DNA from: Diphasiastrum complanatum
Taxonomy: Eukaryota > Streptophyta > Lycopodiopsida > Lycopodiales > Lycopodiaceae
Direction of reading: 5' to 3'
Length of the DNA stretch: 64,000 nucleotides
Assembly: GCA_029204225.1 (NCBI GenBank)
Contig: CM055096.1
Coordinates: forward strand, 77,564,580-77,628,579
Of this stretch, positions 35,190 through 46,607 are shown one piece after another (positions within the stretch are counted from its first letter, which is position 1; each line of letters opens with the position of its first letter). A program made the position numbers and the translations under genes. Under the pieces are notes generated by a model. The model saw only the letters and a program-made list of their open reading frames with translations. It searched no databases and had not been told where the DNA came from.

Positions 35190-36930
35190 GAGCAATTGCT
35201 TACTGGAAATTACCTTGATGATTCAACTTCACACCCTCAACCGTGTGCCCTCCCTTTGAAGAGGACTCCTACACGAATTGGTTGCTAAAATGATAGTTAT
35301 ATCTCACAGAATGCACAATCAATATCTGATCAACAAGCAACCGAGCAATCTATTATGCGTATTGCAACAAAGGAGTATAATTTAAGGGTTGATTCAACGC
35401 CCAACAGGCTTGAGTATGGATGCGCACACGAAAACTTTTTCTGCACTGGGTTTGATTCTATTGGGCAAAAGCCCTCTCTGACGTCCAATTTGGTGCAACT
35501 ATAGAAACGTGTGGAAGGAAATTGCCAATCATATCCAATTTGGTGACGAGTAGTATGGGGAGCTAGAATTGCGCAGCAAGGAAAAGATCACATACTGCTT
35601 CGTGACTCGTCCATGCATGTGGAGTGAGTATGCAGACATATCCACCACATTACAAAAGTAGGTGGGACATTAGCTGCTGGATCTTGGCTGGATCAAGAGG
35701 ATTTTGAACCCATTAGCCCACTGCATGACAGTGGAGGGACACGCTCTTACATAACATTACATGGGTTGATTGCAGTGGCGACAAAAAAACGTGAACCCAA
35801 AAGAGCTTTATGTTGGGTATCTGAAATTGGTAACAGCTAATACAAGGGCAGTTTAGACAATAATGTCCAATTCTCTAAACTACAAGATTCCAATTATTGG
35901 TAGTTTTTGGACTTTGGATGGTGAAGGTAGTTCAGTTAAAAAATATTGAAAAGCCTGCCTTGTGAATATTAAACTATTGGTCACAAGATCAATGGGGAAT
36001 TCTTGGTTGAGTGAAGAGGGAAAAGATTTGCTGTTCTAAAAGTAGCAATAATACACGGGTTGTGCAGGACGTAGTTCACATATGTGGTATTTGTCTTTGG
36101 CAATGCTGTCATTTTTGTACATTCTGATGCTTAATATATTTTATGTATGTGAAATAGCTCGTATTTGGTACATAAAATTGATTGGTTCTGACTTTTTTGG
36201 AACTGTTTGGCATCGGGAAAGCAACTAAACTAAGCTCTCGCCGGGTTTATTCAAGTTTTGAAACCTGCATTGCCAAACAGTAAGCTTCTCTCTCAATCTC
36301 TGTCGTGTTCTTAAATGTGGAAATATTTTCCAGATTACGGATTATTCAATTTGACGTGTGATTAATCCGTAGGCCCCACCGTGCCGTCAATGTGCCATGT
36401 GGCATGGACAAATGCCAGACGAGTTTTTTAGAGTTTTTTTTTATTTTTTTTAGATGTCAGCAGCACACATGCACCGGAATAACTTTGCCGGTTTCAAAAA
36501 GGCTGGATGTGTAGGTGCAGTCATGAGAGCACTAGCAGGCAAACAATTTTTTTGGCGGTTCCAAACGTTAGAGCATGTGCATGTGCGTGTGCATGTGCGG
36601 GCACCACACACATCCACGCAAATGTTTTAAGAGAATTAGTATGACTCATATATATGTGAAAGTAATATCCCTGCAAATGATAGGAAAACCCATGATCATA
36701 CAAGAAGATTAAAGTATTTAAAATAATATCGGAGAACGACAAAAATGAATTAAGCTAATCAATAGTTTAATAAAATTTAAAATAGTAAGCTAATCACTCA
36801 AAACCAACTGCCTGATGTAAATCACTAACTAAATAAATCCAATAATAGGTATGCAGGAAGCTTTGAAGAAGCCGCTCCTACAAACTGAGCCCATTGAAGA
36901 ATATTATTAAATTTCTTGTGAAGACAACCA
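35190..36930. other. 3' flank of the glutaredoxin-like gene, no gene recognised
   Basis: The first few hundred bases are probably 3' UTR. A purine/pyrimidine alternating stretch (CATGTGCATGTGCGTGTG) lies at 36,572-36,600. No element or RNA was recognised. Confidence 0.45.
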
Positions 36931-36937
36931 TATGTTT

Positions 36938-37425
36938 TCAAGGCAAAGGGGATGAAATCTTCACCGGGTGCGCGATCATTAAAATCTCGCTCCTTTTCTT
37001 GAGTTGCGTGAGATGCATTTGCGTGGTGGAAGAACGACTAAGGAAATCTTGACGAGAGGGATCAGCAATGACATCTCCTAGAGTACGAACTCCCTCACGT
37101 GAGAGAACAATGTCAACTCGACGTCGTGAGGATTGTGAGAAAGGCCCTAGTAAAATGTGTGTCTGTTCTCGAACAACATGAAAACCACTATCATGAGCAA
37201 TAGCAGCAAGGGCATCAGGAATGGAATAATGTGAGACAATATGTTCTCCACCTGAAGGGCACTGCATAAGATGAGTACCCAAGGAACCCAACACATGCCC
37301 ACATGAACACTTAGAGAGACCAATTAACATTGGATGTGGAAGTCCCAATCTGGTTCAAAGGGCAGTTCTAAACAAGTCATCGCTGAAACGCAAGAGAGGA
37401 AGAACTGGACGTGCAACCCTGCAGG
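36938..37425 (-). mobile_element. non-LTR retrotransposon (LINE) C-terminal fragment
   Basis: On the minus strand a frame of 136 codons (37,348-36,938) reads LPHPMLIGLSKCSCGHVLGSL, then GTHLMQCPSGG, RRVDIVLSREGVRTLGDVI and ADPSRQDFLSR. In-frame sequence just upstream (RFSDDLFRTAL, then a TGA) extends it to about 37,425. The CxC...H...C cluster followed by a charged RVDIVL...DVIADP segment is what one expects of the zinc knuckle and restriction-like nuclease region at the end of some plant non-LTR polyproteins. The reverse transcriptase is absent, and the fragment ends in unrelated AT-rich DNA. It carries at least one internal stop. Confidence 0.6.
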
Positions 37426-37879
37426 ATAAAAAAACATGTGAAACCTTGAACAACTGCAAATTACTTATAGGATAAAGAAACATGTGTCAATCAAACAAAC
37501 TTGGGCAAAAACTTTGGGCACGTTTTTGTGAATCAAATATTAATTTTTTGAATAAAAATAACATTTGGCTGTGATTGAGCTGGGGCCAAAGGTAAAGTTT
37601 TTTATTTTTTGGAGAATAAAACCTTCCAAGTCTTGGGAGGACACTATCTGAAAGATAGAGAAGGCTCCCCATGCTGAGGTTTAATTCAGCACACTGGCTC
37701 ATTCTTGTTGAATGCTTAAACAAATTTAAGAATGTAGGTCAGTAGTGTCTGTCTACACTCTGGAAGATTGTAGATTTGATCAAGCAGCAGTAGCCGCCAG
37801 TCAGAATCGAACTCTATTTGGGTACATCGAACTGATTGCCTCGTGCTAAGAAACATATCAATTGAACACCAGAGAAATA
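37426..37879. other. spacer between LINE and copia fragments
   Basis: AT-rich, with no recognised domain. It may include decayed copia sequence, since a clear copia reading starts just to the right on the minus strand. Confidence 0.35.
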
Positions 37880-38569
37880 GAGGTTCGAAGAGAGTGCGAA
37901 CACGAATGAGAATCCTCCTGGGTTTCGTTTTGTGTATCCATTCACTCAAGAAGGAATCCTTGCTCCACCTTTTCATCTAGCTTCTTTCTCTTCTTGTTTA
38001 GAATGTGTGCATATGCTACACATCCGAAGATACGTACATGAGAGAGTTTTGTTTGTTGCCCCACCACACCTCATGTGGAGTAGTGTGAGGAATTCCAGAT
38101 TTGTCTATCTTGTTCTATAGGTAGGTGGATGTAGGTACTGCTTCAGCCCATAACGATCTTGATGCCTTTAAGTAGGCCATCATGCATCACGTTGCTTCCA
38201 TGAGAGTTCTATTTTTCCTCTCAGCAACGCCATTGTGTTGTGGTGTATACGCTGCAGTCTTCCTGTGAAGGATGTCGCAACTGCTACGGAAATCAACAAA
38301 TCGGTTGGAAATATATTCTACACCTCTGTTGGTTCGTATCTGCCTGAATTTATTTTCAGTCCACGTCTCTGCCCAATTTACACATTCTATAAATTTGTCA
38401 AGTGTCTCTGACTTGTTGTGGATGAAATAGACAACTGCAAACTTACTGAAATCATCAATGAAGGTGATATAGTATCTTGAGCCTCCTACAAAAACCACAT
38501 CAAAGCATCCACAGATGTCCAAATGTATCAACTCCAGGATTTTTGTTACCCTGAAGGAGTCCTTTGTGA

Positions 38570-38572
<3 letters not shown>
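37880..38572 (-). mobile_element. Ty1/copia fossil: integrase fragment
   Basis: On the minus strand the integrase core is readable (VTKILELIHLDICG, YYITFIDDFSKFAVVYFI, AAYTPQHNGVAERKNRTLMEAT), followed by GIPHTTPHEVWWG typical of the region after the core. The fragment ends abruptly at the CT tract that opens the next element at 38,575, so that element probably inserted here or recombined with it. It is broken and lacks all other parts. Confidence 0.85.
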
Positions 38573-38574
<2 letters not shown>

Positions 38575-38626
<52 letters not shown>

Positions 38627-40278
38627 ATGGATGCTCCTTTGTTCAGTTTCACCCTACTGCATTAACAAAAAAGTGGACAGATATTCATGTACCGCTACTT
38701 CAAACTTGCAAGGTTTTTTTATTGTACCTGTGCATATGATGAAGTTCCATTCTTAACTTAGAGGATTTCTCACAAAAATTTGAAATGGTTTGGTCTGTTT
38801 AAAATAATTTGGAGAGAAATGGAATTTCTCGCTCTCACTCACTCCTTCCAAGTTACTACCTTATTGGGCACTATAAGTGCATGCTCTTTTCAACCCTTTT
38901 GCTTTACAACACTGGTGAAGAACTTTGTCCTATGTCACTCTCTGAAAGTGCACCCTACCTACCTAAGGATCAACAATTTGATAGCTTACGGTATGTATTT
39001 GCTTCTCTCTTACACTCCTCTCGTATTTACTCTACTTTTCGAAGAAGGATGCTTTAATAATGTTCTGCTTTGATATGCCATTCATCACTCTAAACCATAT
39101 AAGGGCTGTGATAGGTTAAAAACGCAGCAATGACACTTTTTGATTCTTGAAACCATACATCCTGCCTCAATAGGCAGCGATGGACAGTTTTGGTTATGTG
39201 ATAATCTTCTAAAACTGTAGGTGATGGCAATGATATAATTTCGATTTTTCCATGCTATAACTTGCTCTTTATGGCTTAGAAGGCAACGATGGGGGGTTGC
39301 CTCACTCCTACACATACTACATGCACTTTTTATGAATAGAATGGGCGCTGTCCAGCGATGGACAGATCGCCGCATACTGTCCAAAATATGAGTGCAATAT
39401 TGTTATGTTCTATCCAGTGATGGATAGCATAGGCATGATGGACTCACACTTTCTCACCAATTTACACATAAAGACCCTGCTATTCCAGAGATGGATAGGA
39501 GAGGCATTCCGTTTTCAAATATTAATATTGTAAATTCATTTATGGCTAACTGTCCAGCGATGGACCATAAACTTATGCTATCTGTTCATAGACTTCTTCA
39601 CTTTAAAAGCCTCCTTCAACTAGCGATGGAAGGATGGACACATTTAAGCTTAGCTCTTACATATGTGCTCTCTTTACAAGTGTTCATAGATAACTGGATC
39701 TCATAGTATTAAACTAATGATATCTCATGTTGTAGCTTCATTATACTGCTCCGGCTTCGTCAGAATATTACTTGGTTCGTTCTTGAACCGACAACTCGCT
39801 ACTGCAAGGTATGCAACCAACTAGATCTCCGCAATGCAAGTTAAATAACATAGTCAGGAGATGTCTTGTAAGTGCTTTCTACATAACTCTTTGTAGCAAT
39901 ATGCTCACTCCACGGTTTCTTGGCTTGCTTATGATCTAAAAGAGTTAGAACTCATTCGCTTAAGAACTACTATGGCTGCCTCTCAAGAAGCTACATCTAC
40001 AACCATTTAGGCACGCTTTCCGAGTTTAAATAAACTCTTCACAACTTCGGTAAGTATGGTAGTTTTCAGTTCCATAATGGCTATCATATACCATTACTCT
40101 ACACAAATTCACTTTTTCTTTCCGGTTTCCTATTTTCCTTGTTCGAAAATAAGTAACGACATAAGACCACACTCAAATCAAACTAAAATACCTTGAAATA
40201 AGAATTTGTCACCAAAAGTAATAGTAAGGATTCCAGTATTATGATCTTAGACAGCATGGATATGCGTGAGAATCATAG
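38575..40278 (+). repeat. left 1.7-kb terminal direct repeat of an RT element
   Basis: It matches 43,185-44,901 over its whole length, starting with a CT tract and GGATGCTCCTTTGTTCAG and ending at TGGATATGCGTGAGAATCATAG. Scattered differences, visible throughout, show that the two copies have aged. It contains consensus-like splice sites: a donor at 38,991 (ACG/GTATGT), small exons 39,736-39,808 and 39,897-40,049 bounded by TAG/ and /GTATGC or /GTAAGT, and an acceptor at 40,236. The first intron holds an array of short hairpins (39,166-39,634). Confidence 0.9.
39160..39640 (+). repeat. array of short hairpins, about 66-71 bp apart, several with GNRA-type loops
   Basis: CTGTCCAGCGATGGACAG (39,348-39,365) and CTATCCAGTGATGGATAG (39,410-39,427) are perfect 7-bp stems with GCGA and GTGA loops. 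Close variants lie at 39,480-39,498 (GAGA loop) and 39,550-39,567 (GCGA loop). More distant variants lie near 39,173, 39,282 and 39,620. The array recurs in the right repeat at about 43,789-44,265. Confidence 0.75.
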
Positions 40279-43183
40279 CCAAGTCCCTTTTGTTCCTACT
40301 AGAAGCATTGAGTTTAAATCTACTCTTACTTCTTACAAGCTCTGGAGTCTCCCTTCTGTTAGTTTCCTTGCACCGATACCTATTGATCTTTGGATTCTGA
40401 TGACTCATTTGACAGAAAAAGAAATACAAGACTGCAAATTGGCCGCTCTACACAAAAATCCTTCACTCAGACTGTTGTCTCTTTTGATACCATTATCCGC
40501 ATGAACAAATTTGAACCCTCTCATTGCTCCTCTGAGCAAGTTTGGGCCAGGACCAGAGGACACTTTGAGAACTAGAAAAGACCATTTTTCAAATGTAGAT
40601 GTGGTGAAAAATGTAAAATCAGTTTTTCCATCATTTGGTTTGATCATGCTATCTGGTTCATTATGAATAACCTTGCCAAGTTTTTTCCTTGTGCTTCCCT
40701 CCAGAATCAGATAAATGACTTCTTCATGTGGCTAAATAAACCTGCTAGGGATGTGGTAAAGTCTTATATTACCTTTCTCTTTATCTGCCAATACATGATT
40801 GATGCCTCTATTTAACTTGCTAAGGACTCCTCTGCCAAATTACTTGCACCTTTAGGAGATGCTGAGAATATCCGAGAGATAGAACGCCTCTTAAAACATC
40901 CCAATTTTTCTACCCTCCAAGACAAGTACTTCTAGAACTCAAACAAAAGGACGGGCTCTTCTAATTTGAATAATCTGAACTCAGTCATTTCCAGTTCAGG
41001 AACAAGGAAGAAAAAGCGTGTCTCAGATTACAAAGCAAAGGAAAGACAGAGCAGTGGAAACAAATTTTTACAGATCCTAATCGGTGTGTAGGATGAAGAA
41101 GACAGTGTTAGAAGACAAATCTGCATTTCAGCAACTGGACGTCTCCAGTTTTCCACTAGTAGCCACTCAGGGAGACTTCTTTTACGTTTATGTTACCGAA
41201 ATAGAGTATTTGAGTTTATCCATGTGAAGCATTATTATGCTCACGTTTTACGCAGGATTTTTGGTATTGTTGACGAACTCTTTTATGATATTACGTTCGG
41301 CTGGACTTATCTACCAAGTGTTAAATGTGAATGGTATTTTCCTTATAATGTGTTTTGCCAGTTTGATATAGATAACATTCATCCTTGTCAATGTTACTCT
41401 TTTAACCGTTTCAAGAACTTTGTCTGAAAAATTTGGCCATGTTGTTTGCACAGACTGTAAGATTATTAAGAGTTCTCTCTTACGAAAATCGTCAGAAAAA
41501 GGCCTCAATCATATAACTTTAAGACAAGCTAATGTGAACGAAGTCGCTTTAGAGCTTTATGATGGATGGTTTAAACTTATGGACTTCCTACCTTCTTATG
41601 ATTCTTTAGACAGTAATACAAAAAAGGAACATGCTTTGTTTTGTATAAGAATCGCTTTAAGTCATATTAGAAAGGGTAAATGGCTTCATGGAAATACTGA
41701 ATCTCTTTCCAAAAATAAGATTGCAAAGGACGAGCTACTTTGGCTTACAAACTCTCTATATGTTGATGGAATTGATAAAGCACAGTATAATCCATGTTTC
41801 ATGTGAAAATTCTTTGTACGAAATTTGGCCATAAAACGACTTAACAATCTGGATTTTACTCCTTTTTATAGCGATCAATCTAAACATGTGGAGGATTCCT
41901 TGTCATATATAACGAACATTTCTACGAACGCTCTACCTGAAATTTTCCTGGGCAATAATTCTCTACCTTATCTTCTCTACACTTTTAAAGCCCACAAAGA
42001 CTCTTTCAGATGGATTACCAATGCTCACGATTGTTGCTTTACCATACTTGCCAAATTTCTCACAGGAGCTTAATATGCTGTCACCTTTCCTCATGGAAGG
42101 TGCAGGCCTTAAGGCAAATACATACAAGTGTATCCTTAGAGCTGATATGATTTTACATTGGCAATGTGAGTCATCAATGGATTTCTATCTAAACCTACCA
42201 TCTCTGATTACCAATATGTGGGTCGCATATATCTCAAAATGTTATGAGAATATACCCCTAGATGGCCCAGAGGGTTTAAAAATTGTTATGAAAAAGACAA
42301 TAAAGTACCCTTTAAATATTCCATACATGAACTTATATATTTTAAATGGAATCACTCACGCGAAGTTTTCAATTAATCATGGAATGCAAAACAATCACAA
42401 GACTGGCACACTCTAGATATAAACCTACTCTATCAATGGATCGACTTCTTGATTGATAATTGTATTGTTACACTAGGAAACAAAACCTGGAGACAAGTAC
42501 GAGGTATCCCTATGGGTTTTTCCTGCTCACCGACGTGGTACAATTGGTGTCTTTCCTTTTTTAAAAGCACAATTTATTAAGAGACTTGCTAAACTGGGCC
42601 TGACCTCTTTCATGAATGACTTTCGACATTTGTTTCATCAATAACCCTAATATCAAACTTTTTATGGACAAAACACAGCTAAGGAACCCTGAAAACCGGT
42701 TTTGGATCTATCCCCTAGACTTTCTAGAAATAGAAAGAAAAGCGACTGAAGGAAATAAAATCAGCTTTTTAAATATTTCTATCACTTCGATAATAAATCC
42801 GGCCTTACTTGTCTTTCTAAATACAACAACAGAAGAGAACTACCCTTTCCTTACTTACAATATATACATCTTGCTTCGAATAGACCAATGTATAGTTTAT
42901 ATAAGGTTATTGTTTCACAAGTCATTGCCGCAATGTACGGCTGTAACATGCAAGAGATGTTTCTTAACGAGGTTGGAATTTCTGTTGATGCTTTTCAAAA
43001 AAATGGATTTATGAGAAATAAGCTCTGTCGTATCATCGATAACTTGCTTACTTTGGAATCGTTCCCCGGTTTGTCGTACACGTTACCACATGACATTGAT
43101 GTTCTTCTGGTGGGCAGTTAGCTATCCCTTACGGGGAGCTAACTGCCCCCGAAGGGATTCACTAATTGTGGGTTGGTTGTTGG

Positions 43184-43184
<1 letters not shown>
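40279..43184 (+). mobile_element. reverse-transcriptase fossil, Penelope-like candidate, internal region
   Basis: Plus-strand reading between the two direct repeats shows, in order: an N-terminal region (VPFVPTRSIEFKS), a CxC motif (HPCQCYSFNRF), GLNHITLRQANVNE, YTFKAHKDSFRWITNA (the RT fingers), CYENIPLDGPEG (around motif A), RGIPMGFSCSP (motif B), CFINNPN with FWIYPLDFLEIE (motif C onward), and ends with LSYTLPHDID. No gag, protease, integrase, RNase H or GIY-YIG endonuclease is seen. Flanking direct repeats, introns retained in a retroelement, and a CxC motif upstream of the RT are features of Penelope-like elements, including endonuclease-less ones. A divergent RT lineage is the alternative. 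The copy is broken with several breaks, and the family name remains tentative. Confidence 0.6.
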
Positions 43185-43249
<65 letters not shown>

Positions 43250-44901
43250 GGATGCTCCTTTGTTCAGTTTCACCCTACTACATTAACAAAAAAGTGGACA
43301 GATACTGACGTACCGCTACTTCAAACTTACAAGGTTTTTTTATTGTACCCTTACATATGATGAAGTTTCGTTCTTAACTTAGAGGGTTTCTCACAAAAAT
43401 TTGAAATGGTTTGGTCTGTTTAAAATAATTTGGAGGGAAATGGAATTTCCCACTCCCACTCACTCCTTCCATGTTACTACCTTACTGGGCACTATAAGTG
43501 CATGCTCTTTTCAACCCTTTTGCTTTACAACACTGGTGAAGAACTTTGCTCCTCTGTCACTCTCTGAAAGTGCACCCTATCTACCTACGGATCAACGATT
43601 TGATAGCTTACGGTATGTATTTGCTTCTCTCTTACACTCCTCTCATATTTACTCTACTTTCCGGAGAAGGATACTTTAATAATGTTCTGCTGTGATATGC
43701 CATTCATCACTCTAAACAATGTAAAGGCTGTGATAGGTTAAAAATGCAGCAATGACACTTTTTGATTCTTGAAACCGTCCTTCCTGCCTTAGTAGGCAGC
43801 GATGGACAGTTTTGGTTATGTAATAATTTTCTAAAAATGTAGGTGATGACATTGATATAATTACGACTTTTCCATGCTATAACTTGCTCTTTATGGCTTA
43901 GAAGGCAGCGATGGAGGGTTGCCTCACTCCTGCACATACTACATGAGACTTTTTGTGAATAGAATGGGCGCTGTCCAGCGATGGACAGATCGTCTCATAC
44001 TTTCCAAAAATGAGTGTTTATCAATATTGTTATGTTCTATCTTGTGATGAATAGCATAGGCATGATGGACTCACACTTACTCAACAATTTACACATAAAG
44101 ACCCTGCTATTCCAGAGATGGACAGGAGAGGCATCTCCTTTTCAAATATTAATACTATAAATTCATTTATGGGTAACTGTCCAACGATGGACCATAAACT
44201 GATGCTATCTGTTCATAGACTTCTTCACTTAGCCTCCTTCAACCAACGATGGAAGGATGGACACATTTAAGCTTAGCTCTTACATATGTGCTCTCTTTAC
44301 AAGTGTTCATAGATCTCTGGATCTCATAGCATAAAACTAATGATATCTCATGTTGTAGCTTCATTATACTGCTCCGGCTTCGTCAGAATATTATTTGGTT
44401 CTTTCTTGAACCGACTACTCGCTACTACAAGGTATGCAACCAAGTGGATTTCCGCATTGCAAGTTAACTAATATAGTCAGGTGATGTCTTATAAGTGCTT
44501 TCTATATAACTCTTCGTAGCAATATGCTCACTCCACAGTTTCTTGGCTTGCTTATGATCTAAAAGAGTTAGAGCTCATTCGCTTAAGAACTACTATGGCT
44601 GCCTCTCAAGAAGCTACATCTACAATCATTCAAGTACGCTTTCCGAGTTTAAATAAACTCTTCACAACTTCGGTAAGTATGGTAGTTTTCGGTTCCATAA
44701 AGGCTATGATATACCATTACTCTACACAAATTCACTTTTTCTTTCCGCTTTGCTATTTCCCTTGTTTGAAAATAAGTAACCACATAAGACCACACTCAAA
44801 TTGAACTAAACTACCTTGAAATAAGAATTTGTCACCAAAAGTAACAGTAAGGACTCCAGTATTATAATCTTAGACAGCGTGGATATGCGTAAGAATCATA
44901 G
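43185..44901 (+). repeat. right 1.7-kb terminal direct repeat of the RT element
   Basis: Partner of 38,575-40,278. It begins with a CT tract (43,185-43,247) and ends at ATATGCGTAAGAATCATAG. It carries the same exon and splice-site pattern and the same hairpin array (for example CTGTCCAGCGATGGACAG at 43,971-43,988). Sequence beyond 44,901 is unrelated to that beyond 40,278. Confidence 0.9.
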
Positions 44902-45195
44902 TTTATACTAAGGGCGTAGAATGGCACGGATCTGCCCTATTACCTAGTATAATCATTGGCAGTCTTTTACTCTGTATTAATCACATCTTTCCTATACAAT
45001 GTCTTGATATCGTGGATGTTATATCATTCTGATATAACATTCATGGCAACACTTCACCTTACCTTTGTTAGTGTTACTTTAGATTTTTGGTGAGATACAA
45101 CTAGAAATCATGGATATGCTCAAGAGTATGGACAACAGTGCATGACATACCTTACGCTGTAAGGGTCACTTGGGTCAGTATAGCATGGATTTGCT

Positions 45196-46370
45196 CTGAT
45201 ACCAGCACACGTGTTCACACCAGGTCTTTTGGCTAAGCAAAACTCCAAACGTTTTATACTTTTCATGCTCTTCTTTAATTAAAATGAACCGATACGGACT
45301 ATTGGATCAGATCAATGATTGAATGTAATTTGATACGTCAAATCTACAACAGAACAGGTCTAAAAATTTTAAAGGAAGCAAACTATCAAAACTAGAGCTA
45401 GGAATCAAGAATTGTCATAACTCCTTGGAATCTAATCCAAATGACCTGGCATATGAATCAGATCAAAGCTAAAACAATGCTCTAAAATCTTATGTAAAGA
45501 AACTTGAAATAAAAACTCAGATCAAATCTGAGAATTTCAAACAAAGTGAAGTGAAATTTCTAATCACCTATTTTGACAGCCTTTGGGAAAAGTGCAATAA
45601 CTTTTGCACCTCTTATCCAAATGGCTTGCAAATTGGTGCAAATTAAAGCTAAAACAAATATCTACAAATGTATTGAATCAAAAGAGAAATAAGAATATGA
45701 AATTGAATGTTGAAAATGAGTCTGAGAAGACATGAAATTTTCAAACTTAAAAATTAGCAAAAAGAAAGCTACAAATGCAATAAATTTATCAAATCCAATG
45801 AAATTCACATAGAATCATCATGAATTTAGGATCTGTGCTCTGATACCAAGAAATGTCATGTGCCAAATCCCAAACCAATAGCAATAACAATGAAGTAAAG
45901 CTAAGAGCAAAAAAAGTACAAGACCATCATTATAGCAAATCCATAGAAAGCTAGAAACAATGAGATTTCAACGGAGTCACATTAGCAATGAAATAAAGAG
46001 TACAATAAATGAACATTGAGCATGGATTCATGTGGGTAGGGCACATGAGACCTAACAATGGAGATCCCTATGACTCACATTCACAAGGAGGAAGCTAGAA
46101 GCTCTCACTTGCAAATGAGCCAAAAGATACAAAAATTGTTGTCTCTTGCCTAGTTATAGACAATGCTCTCACTTAACTAAACTTAACTATCTTGAGGGAT
46201 AGTTAGCCCTTGTTAAGTATAGTTTAGCCTCCCTTATTGGCTTGTTATCCTTATTAAATACTTGAAGGGCCTAAAGAGGGAACCGCCTTGTTCTTAAGGC
46301 TAATAGCTCATTTTGGGCCTACAAAACTTACATTGGATAGTATCTTGTATGTATAAGTACATGACACTAG
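45196..46370 (-). mobile_element. copia LTR and leader remnants with two primer-binding sites
   Basis: GCTCTGATACCA occurs at 45,196-45,207 and again at 45,838-45,849. Each is the reverse complement of the TGGTATCAGAGC primer site of minus-strand copia elements. The sequence between them resembles a copia leader, and the sequence right of the second begins like an LTR (TGTCATGTGCC). Outer limits are uncertain. No coding part remains. These are old, broken pieces. A perfect 11-bp inverted repeat, ATGTTATATCA/TGATATAACAT with a TTC loop, lies just left at about 45,017-45,041. Confidence 0.6.
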
Positions 46371-46607
46371 CAATCAGAGATTTGGGAACGGAAACATGGA
46401 CCTAGAAAGCTAGCAGATCATTAAACCAAAGTGCTAGCACCCCCTCCTTACAGTCATACTTCTGAGAGCCTGGAAAACTCTCATCGGGAGCACGGTGTAA
46501 TAGAGAAGGCCCCCATTATTGAATGTGGTAAGTCCTTTGTACTCACATAGGGCATAACCACCCTCAGAGGCTTAGTCAAAAAAGGCCCTAACACCTTCTA
46601 TAGAGTG

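Noticed and set aside
40397-40418. CTGATGA...GAAA spacing suggestive of a hammerhead ribozyme, which Penelope-like elements can carry
   Set aside because: The bases between the two core boxes do not form a stem II, and the other stems are absent. It also lies in an open exon. The terminal repeats showed no better match.
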